64,000 nucleotides of DNA from Streptomyces sp. CC208A (lineage in GTDB: Bacteria > Actinomycetota > Actinomycetes > Streptomycetales > Streptomycetaceae). A model generated the notes under the pieces. It did not search any database. It saw only the letters and a list, made by a program, of their open reading frames with translations, and was not told where the DNA came from. The translations under genes were made by a program, and so were the position numbers. Location of the stretch: contig NZ_JASCXN010000030.1 in NCBI RefSeq assembly GCF_030010625.1, forward strand, positions 1 through 64,000, in the 5' to 3' direction. Of the stretch, positions 59,194-64,000 are shown in pieces; positions within the stretch are counted from its first letter, which is position 1, and every line of letters begins with the position of its first letter.

Positions 59194-61740
59194 TCAGCCC
59201 TCTAGCGCGTCGCACTCCTGCGCCCGCAGCGCCCGCGCCAGGTCGTCGCGGGACTCCAGGACGAGCCGGCGCAGGGCGGGCGCCGCGTCCGCGTGCTCCG
59301 CCAGCCAGGCGTCGGTCGCCGCCAGCGTCTCCGGACGGTCCTGGTACGCCGGGAAGAGACCGCGCACCACGTCCATGCCGATCTGGATCGACCGCTCGGC
59401 CCAGATCCGCTCGATCACCGCGAAGTACTTCTCCGCGTACGGCGCGGTCAGCTCCCGCTGCGAGGACGGGGCGAAACCGGCGATCGTGGCGCCGACCAGC
59501 GCGTTCGACAGCGCGTCCGACTCGACGACCTGCGCCCACGCCTGCGCCTTGACCGCGGCCGAGGGCCGCGAGGCGAGCAGCCGCACCTGGTGGCGCTTGC
59601 CGCTGGCGGTGTCGTCCCGGGCCAGCTCCTCGCCGATCCGCGCCTCGTCGGCCCGCCCGTACTCGGCGAGCGGCGAGAGCAGCGCCCAGCGCAGCTCCTG
59701 GTCGACGTCGAGGCCGTCGATCCGCGCGGTGCCGGCGAGCAGCCCCTCCAGGAGCTGGAGGTCGGCGTCGGAGGAGGCCGTCGCCGCGAAGAAGCGGGCC
59801 CAGGTCAGCTGGTGCTCGCTGCCCGGCGCGGCGAGCCGCAGCTCGCGCAGCCCGCCCTCGGCGAGCAGCCGCCCGCCCTCCTCGCGCCACGCCGGGGCCG
59901 CGTAGTGGGTGACCGCGGTCCGCGCCCAGGCGTGCACCATCTGGAGGACGCCGATGTCGGTCTCGCGGCCCGCGAAGGCGAGCACGGCGGAGACGAAGTC
60001 ACGGGCCGGCATCAGCCCGTCCCGGGTCAGGTTCCACAGCGCCGACCAGCACAGCGCGCGGGCCAGGGGGTCGGTGATGTCGCCGAGGTGGGCGCGGAGG
60101 GTGTCGAGCGAGCCCTCGTCGAAGCGGACCTTGCAGTAGGTGAGGTCGTCGTCGTTGACAAGTACCAGCTCCGGCCTCTCGCTGCCGGCCAGCGCCTCGA
60201 CGACGGTACGGACACCGGCGACGTCCGTCTCGGTGCGCGCGTACCGCGTCAGCTGCCCGTCGGTGAGCCGGTAGAGGCCCACGGCGATCCGGTGCGGGCG
60301 CAGCTCCTCGCCCTCCTGGAGGACGGCGAGCTCGGTGATCCGGCCCTCGGAGTCGTAGGTGACCTCGGGGGCGAGCACGTTGACGCCGGAGGTCTGCAGC
60401 CAGGACTTCGACCAGCTCTTCATGTCCCGGCCCGAGGTCTCCTCCAGGACGGACAGGAGGTCGCTCAGGCGGGTGTTGCCGTAGGCATGGCGCTGGAAGT
60501 AGCGGCGGGCGCCCTCCAGGAAGGCGTCCCGGCCCGCGTAGGCGACGAGCTGCTTGAGGACGGAGGCGCCCTTGGCGTACGTGATGCCGTCGAAGTTCAG
60601 CTTGGCGTCCTCCAGGTCACGGATGTCGGCCGTGACCGGGTGGGTGGAGGGCAGCTGGTCGGCGCGGTAGGCCCACGCCTTGCGGTTGTTGGCGAAGGTG
60701 ACCCAGCTGTCGGTGAAGCGGGTGGCCTCGGCGAGCGAGAAGGAGCCCATGAAGTCGGCGAAGGACTCCTTCAGCCACAGGTCGTCCCACCAGACCATGG
60801 TGACCAGGTCGCCGAACCACATGTGGGCCATCTCGTGCAGGACCGTGTTGGCACGCCGCTCGTACGCCGCCCGGGTGACCTTGCCCCGGTAGATGTACTC
60901 CTCCGTGAAGGTGACCATGCCCGGGTTCTCCATGGCGCCGAGGTTGTACTCGGGCACGAACGCCTGGTCGTACTTGCCGAAGGGGTACGGGAAGCCGAAG
61001 TTGTCGTGGAAGAAGTCGAAGCCCTGCTTGGTGATCAGGAAGACGTCGTCCGCGTCGAAGTGCTTCGCGAGCCCCTTGCGGCACATCGCGCCGAGCGGGA
61101 TCTCGACGTCCCCGCGCCGGTAGGTGTCGGTGACGTAGTGGTACGGACCGGCCACCACGCAGGTGATGTACGTGGAGATCGGCTTCGTCTCGGCGAACCG
61201 CCACACCCCGTCGGCGCCCTGCTCCCCGGCGCCGTTGCTCCACACCGTCCACCCCTCGGGCGCGGTCACCTCGAAGCGGTACGGGGCCTTGAGGTCGGGC
61301 TGCTCGAAGTTGGCGTAGACCCGGCGGGCGTCGGCCGGCTCGTACTGGGTGTACAGGTACACCTCGCCGTCCTCGGGGTCGACGAAGCGGTGCATGCCCT
61401 CGCCGGTGCGGCTGTACGCGCACTGCGCGTCGACGACCAGCACGTTCTCGTCGGCCAGGCCGTCCAGGGCGATCCGGGCGCCGTCGAAGACGGCCGCCGG
61501 GTCCAGGGCGCGCCCGTTGAGGGTGACGGAGGTGACCGACGGCGCGAGCAGGTCCACGAAGGTCGCGTCGCCCTCGCCCGTGCGGCGGAAGCGGATCGTC
61601 GTCACCGAGCGGAAGGTGCGTACCGCCTCCGCGGACTCCCCGACCGCCGAGCGCAGGTCGAGGGCGACCTCGTAGCCGTCGACGGACAGCAGCGCGGCCC
61701 GCTCGCGGGCCTCGTCGCGGGACAGGTTCTCACCGGGCAC
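59194..61740 (-). CDS. Aminopeptidase N (M1 family), copy 2
   Basis: 848 residues, cytosolic. LGAMENPGMVTF and HEMAHMWFGDLVTMVWWDD with WLKESFADFMG give an intact GAMEN motif and zinc site. It parallels the other M1 enzyme at 47218-49797 over its whole length but differs at many places, such as HEMAH against HELAH and LKESFADF against LNESFATY. It is therefore an old paralogue, not a recent duplicate. GTG 61740 (VPGENLSRDE) lies five bases after AAGGAG and matches the family start. Confidence 0.93.
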   Translation of the reverse strand: MPGENLSRDEARERAALLSVDGYEVALDLRSAVGESAEAVRTFRSVTTIRFRRTGEGDATFVDLLAPSVTSVTLNGRALDPAAVFDGARIALDGLADENVLVVDAQCAYSRTGEGMHRFVDPEDGEVYLYTQYEPADARRVYANFEQPDLKAPYRFEVTAPEGWTVWSNGAGEQGADGVWRFAETKPISTYITCVVAGPYHYVTDTYRRGDVEIPLGAMCRKGLAKHFDADDVFLITKQGFDFFHDNFGFPYPFGKYDQAFVPEYNLGAMENPGMVTFTEEYIYRGKVTRAAYERRANTVLHEMAHMWFGDLVTMVWWDDLWLKESFADFMGSFSLAEATRFTDSWVTFANNRKAWAYRADQLPSTHPVTADIRDLEDAKLNFDGITYAKGASVLKQLVAYAGRDAFLEGARRYFQRHAYGNTRLSDLLSVLEETSGRDMKSWSKSWLQTSGVNVLAPEVTYDSEGRITELAVLQEGEELRPHRIAVGLYRLTDGQLTRYARTETDVAGVRTVVEALAGSERPELVLVNDDDLTYCKVRFDEGSLDTLRAHLGDITDPLARALCWSALWNLTRDGLMPARDFVSAVLAFAGRETDIGVLQMVHAWARTAVTHYAAPAWREEGGRLLAEGGLRELRLAAPGSEHQLTWARFFAATASSDADLQLLEGLLAGTARIDGLDVDQELRWALLSPLAEYGRADEARIGEELARDDTASGKRHQVRLLASRPSAAVKAQAWAQVVESDALSNALVGATIAGFAPSSQRELTAPYAEKYFAVIERIWAERSIQIGMDVVRGLFPAYQDRPETLAATDAWLAEHADAAPALRRLVLESRDDLARALRAQECDALEG

Positions 61741-61834
61741 GGTCACTCCTTCGTGGCGTGTTCGAAACAGCACCGATCCTCCCATGCGGGGCCGGAGACC
61801 CCGCGCTTTGCCCCTCCGGCCGGACGGACCCACG

Positions 61835-61873
61835 GAAGAACCCCCGTGATTCGGGTCATCACGGGGGTTCTTC
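61835..61873 (-). terminator. Hairpin terminator after sodF
   Basis: A perfect 16-bp stem (61835-61850 with 61858-61873) and loop TCGGGTC lies 73 bases past the sodF stop. The T-rich side is on the plus strand, so the U-tract is on the opposite strand from sodF. Confidence 0.7.
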
Positions 61874-61945
61874 TTCTTTCCGCCTGCGGGTGAAGGTTGA
61901 GAAGACGATCACGAGCAGGACGACAGGGGGGAGGCGCGCAGGCCG

Positions 61946-62593
61946 TCAGAAGGAGATCAGCGGAACGCTCGCCTTCGCGGCCAGGTAGCGCTTGTTCACG
62001 TCCTGCCAGTTGACGACCTGCCACATGGCGTCGATGAAGTCGACCTTCTGGTTCTTGTACTGGAGGTAGAAGGCGTGCTCCCAGGCGTCGAAGACCAGGA
62101 CCGGGATCGAGCCCTGGCCGACGTTGCCCTGGTGGTCGTAGACCTGCTCGACGATCAGCCGGCCGCTGACCGGCTCGTAGGCGAGGACGCCCCAGCCGGA
62201 GCCCTGGGTGGTCGCGGCGGCCTTGGTCAGCTGGGTCCTGAACCGGGCGAAGGAGCCGAAGGACTCGGTGATCGCGTCGGCGAGCTCGCCCACCCCGTCG
62301 GCCGCGAGCGGCTCACCGCCGCCCTCGCCGCCCTTCGGGGAGGCCATGTTGTTCCAGTAGATGGAGTGGAGGATGTGGCCGGAGAGATGGAACGCCAGGT
62401 TCTTCTCCAGGCCGTTGATGCTTCCCCACTGCTCCTTGTCGCGCGCCTCCTCCAGCTGCTCCAGGGTGTCGTTCGCGCCCTTGACGTAGGCGGCGTGGTG
62501 CTTGTCGTGGTGCAGCTCGATGATCTGCGGGTTGATCACCGGTTCCAGCGCCGCGTAGTCGTACGGCAGCTCCGGAAGTGTGTAGATCGCCAT
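61946..62593 (-). CDS. sodF: Iron (Fe/Zn) superoxide dismutase
   Basis: 215 residues. Metal ligands are visible in ELHHDKHHAAYVKG, HLSGHILHSIYW and VFDAWEHAFYLQYK (Asp and His). The N-terminus AIYTLPELPYDYAALEPVIN is typical. The enzyme dismutates superoxide in the cytosol. In streptomycetes the Fe-type enzyme is repressed by the nickel sensor Nur when nickel-dependent SodN is made. A candidate site lies just upstream. ATG 62593 begins the family's N-terminus; the longer frame does not. Confidence 0.95.
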   Translation of the reverse strand: MAIYTLPELPYDYAALEPVINPQIIELHHDKHHAAYVKGANDTLEQLEEARDKEQWGSINGLEKNLAFHLSGHILHSIYWNNMASPKGGEGGGEPLAADGVGELADAITESFGSFARFRTQLTKAAATTQGSGWGVLAYEPVSGRLIVEQVYDHQGNVGQGSIPVLVFDAWEHAFYLQYKNQKVDFIDAMWQVVNWQDVNKRYLAAKASVPLISF

Positions 62594-62622
62594 GTGTGCC
62601 GAGCCCTTCGAGCGACTGCTTA

Positions 62623-62639
62623 TTGCAACCTCTATGCAG
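62623..62639. promoter_or_regulatory. Candidate Nur (nickel regulator) site upstream of sodF
   Basis: TTGCAA-CCTCT-ATGCAG is an imperfect inverted repeat with the TGCA-type half-sites and five-base spacer described for Nur boxes. It lies 30-46 bases before the sodF start. The match is partial and the assignment rests on known regulation of sodF elsewhere. Confidence 0.4.
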
Positions 62640-62710
62640 GTGCAGGCTAACAGCACTTGCGGTGAAAGTTGATCAGTCCTCGGACCTAGGACCCCGCGCC
62701 CCGGAAACGC

Positions 62711-62746
62711 CGATCGCCCCGCCGGGCGGACCCGGCGGGGCGATCG
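62711..62746 (-). terminator. Hairpin terminator after amino-acid permease gene
   Basis: A perfect 16-bp stem (62711-62726 with 62731-62746) with four-base loop CGGA starts 30 bases past the permease stop. Confidence 0.85.
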
Positions 62747-62776
62747 GGAGAGAAGAGGGGGAAAGGGAGAAGGGGC

Positions 62777-64000
62777 TCAGACCTTCGCGACCCGCTTCTC
62801 GCGCGCCCTCTGGAGGGCGAAGCCCGCCGCGGCGAGGGCCAGCGTCAGCGCGCCCGTCGCGTAGAGCTGCACCCGGGTGCCCTCCTCGCGGGCCATCAGG
62901 AAGAAGATCGCGCCCATGCCCAGCAGCGCCACCCACGTCAGGTACGGGAAGAACCACATCCGCACGACCAGCTTCTCCGGCGCCTCCCGCTGGATGCGGC
63001 GGCGCAGCACCAGCTGGGAGACGGCGATGAAGAACCAGACGACCAGGATGATCGCGCCGATCGTGTTGAGCAGCCAGACGAACGCCTTGTCCGGCGACCA
63101 GTAGCTCAGCAGCACGCAGCCGAAGCCGACCACCGAGGAGGCCAGGACGGCCGGGCGGGGCACGCCCCCGAAGGTGCGGCCGAGCGCCTTCGGGCCCTGC
63201 TCGCGGGCGACCAGCGAGCGGGCCATGCGGGAGGCGCCGTAGATGTTGGCGTTCATCGCGGAGAGCAGGGCGACCAGCACGACCACGTTCATGATCTGGC
63301 CGGCCCCCGGGATGCCCAGGTGGTTCAGGGCGGCGACGTACGGGCCCTTCTCGACGACCGCCGGGTCGTTCCACGGGACGAGGGTGACGATGACCGCCAT
63401 CGAGCCGATGTAGAAGAGCGCGATCCGCCACATCGCCGTACGGACCGCCTTGGCGACCCCCTTCACGGGGTGCTCGGACTCGGCCGCGGCGATGGTGACC
63501 GTCTCCAGGCCGCCGTACGCGAAGACGGAGGCGAGCAGGCCGACGATCAGGCCCTCGGAGCCGTGCGGGAAGAAGCCGCCGTCGCCGGTGAGGTTCGCGG
63601 TGCCGGGGGCGGCGGTGCCGGGCAGGAGGCCGGCGATGGCGAGGGCGCCGATGCCGAGGAAGAGGACGATCGCGCCGACCTTGAGCGCGGCGAACCAGAA
63701 TTCGAACTCGCCGAAGTTCTTCACCGCCGCCAGGTTGGTGCCGCAGAAGACCAGCATGAAGAGCGCCACCCAGGCCCACTCGGGGGTGCCCGGCAGCCAA
63801 CCCGTCATGATCTTCGCCGCGCCGATGGCCTCCAGTCCGACGGCCACGCAGAGCAGGAGCCAGAAGGCCCAGCCCGCGGTGAAGCCGGCCCACGGGCCGA
63901 AGGCGCGCTCGGCGTGGACGGAGAAGGAACCGGAGGCCGGGTTCGCCGCCGACATCTCGCCGAGCATCCGCATCACCAGCATGACGAGCACGCCGGAGAT
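62777..64000 (-). CDS. Amino-acid permease (APC superfamily), truncated by window edge
   Basis: The frame runs to the right edge, so about 407 residues are present and the first one or two helices are missing. The conserved family stretch GEMSAANPASGSFSVHAERA, then FGPWAGFTAGWAFWLL, is at the left of the known part. About ten hydrophobic helices follow, with GLETVTIAAAESEHPVKGVA and NIYGASRMARSLVAREQGP typical of AroP/GabP/ProY-like transporters. The protein would import an amino acid with protons. The substrate cannot be assigned from sequence. Confidence 0.9.
   Translation of the reverse strand: MSGVLVMLVMRMLGEMSAANPASGSFSVHAERAFGPWAGFTAGWAFWLLLCVAVGLEAIGAAKIMTGWLPGTPEWAWVALFMLVFCGTNLAAVKNFGEFEFWFAALKVGAIVLFLGIGALAIAGLLPGTAAPGTANLTGDGGFFPHGSEGLIVGLLASVFAYGGLETVTIAAAESEHPVKGVAKAVRTAMWRIALFYIGSMAVIVTLVPWNDPAVVEKGPYVAALNHLGIPGAGQIMNVVVLVALLSAMNANIYGASRMARSLVAREQGPKALGRTFGGVPRPAVLASSVVGFGCVLLSYWSPDKAFVWLLNTIGAIILVVWFFIAVSQLVLRRRIQREAPEKLVVRMWFFPYLTWVALLGMGAIFFLMAREEGTRVQLYATGALTLALAAAGFALQRAREKRVAKV

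Overview
This window reads as core chromosome of a Streptomyces-type actinomycete. GC content and third-position GC are very high, GTG and TTG starts are common, and many genes belong to families typical of the genus: M56/BlaI pairs, sortase-anchored thioester-domain proteins, SsbB, PknG with GlnH/GlnX, GH84, sodF and a DUF317 relic. No insertion sequence, prophage, CRISPR array or rRNA was found. There is one tRNA gene. The gene set (ssbB, pepN, asd, sodF in this neighbourhood) resembles a conserved core segment of Streptomyces chromosomes; that comparison is from memory, not a search.

Layout. 1-1247: a BlaI repressor and a truncated M56 peptidase, minus strand. 1490-2511: a decayed DUF317 gene beside a tRNA-Arg(UCU). 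2794-6978: two dynamin-like GTPases followed by ssbB, with DnaA-box-like sequences between. 7214-8686: an LAETG-anchored thioester-domain surface protein. 8879-11636: the ribosome-associated ABC-F protein EttA, a small thioesterase and a conserved unknown. 11644-19436: a membrane protein and a MacB/FtsX-type ABC exporter operon of two very large permeases and an ATPase with an AbrB-like tail.

19639-31115 is the most interesting region. A minus-strand run encodes GlnX, GlnH, a coiled-coil protein, a PknG-like kinase, a PP2C phosphatase, a VWA protein, an FHA protein and a truncated haemoglobin. GlnH/GlnX/PknG is a known extracellular amino-acid sensing chain in mycobacteria. Here it is joined to the VWA-phosphatase-kinase combination known from TerY-P type modules, and to a candidate FHA phospho-target. 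Three of the soluble members each carry two cysteine zinc ribbons.

31414-35043: an aminosugar or sugar block (BadF-type kinase, GH4 glycosidase, ROK regulator). 35220-43190: a mechanosensitive channel, an HNH protein, a GH84-like protein with an altered catalytic motif, a small 12-residue-repeat protein coupled to malQ, and a small membrane protein. 43292-47152: a MarR/EamA divergent pair with a clear operator, then a LysR regulator and allantoicase. 47218-61740: two M1 aminopeptidases flank asd, a subtilase, a CGNR/glyoxalase/flavin-split-barrel group, a serine hydrolase and a DUF559 protein. 61946-64000: sodF and a truncated amino-acid permease.

Many genes end in long perfect inverted repeats without a U-tract, the usual look of streptomycete terminators. 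All functional calls rest on motifs and family knowledge; no database search was run.
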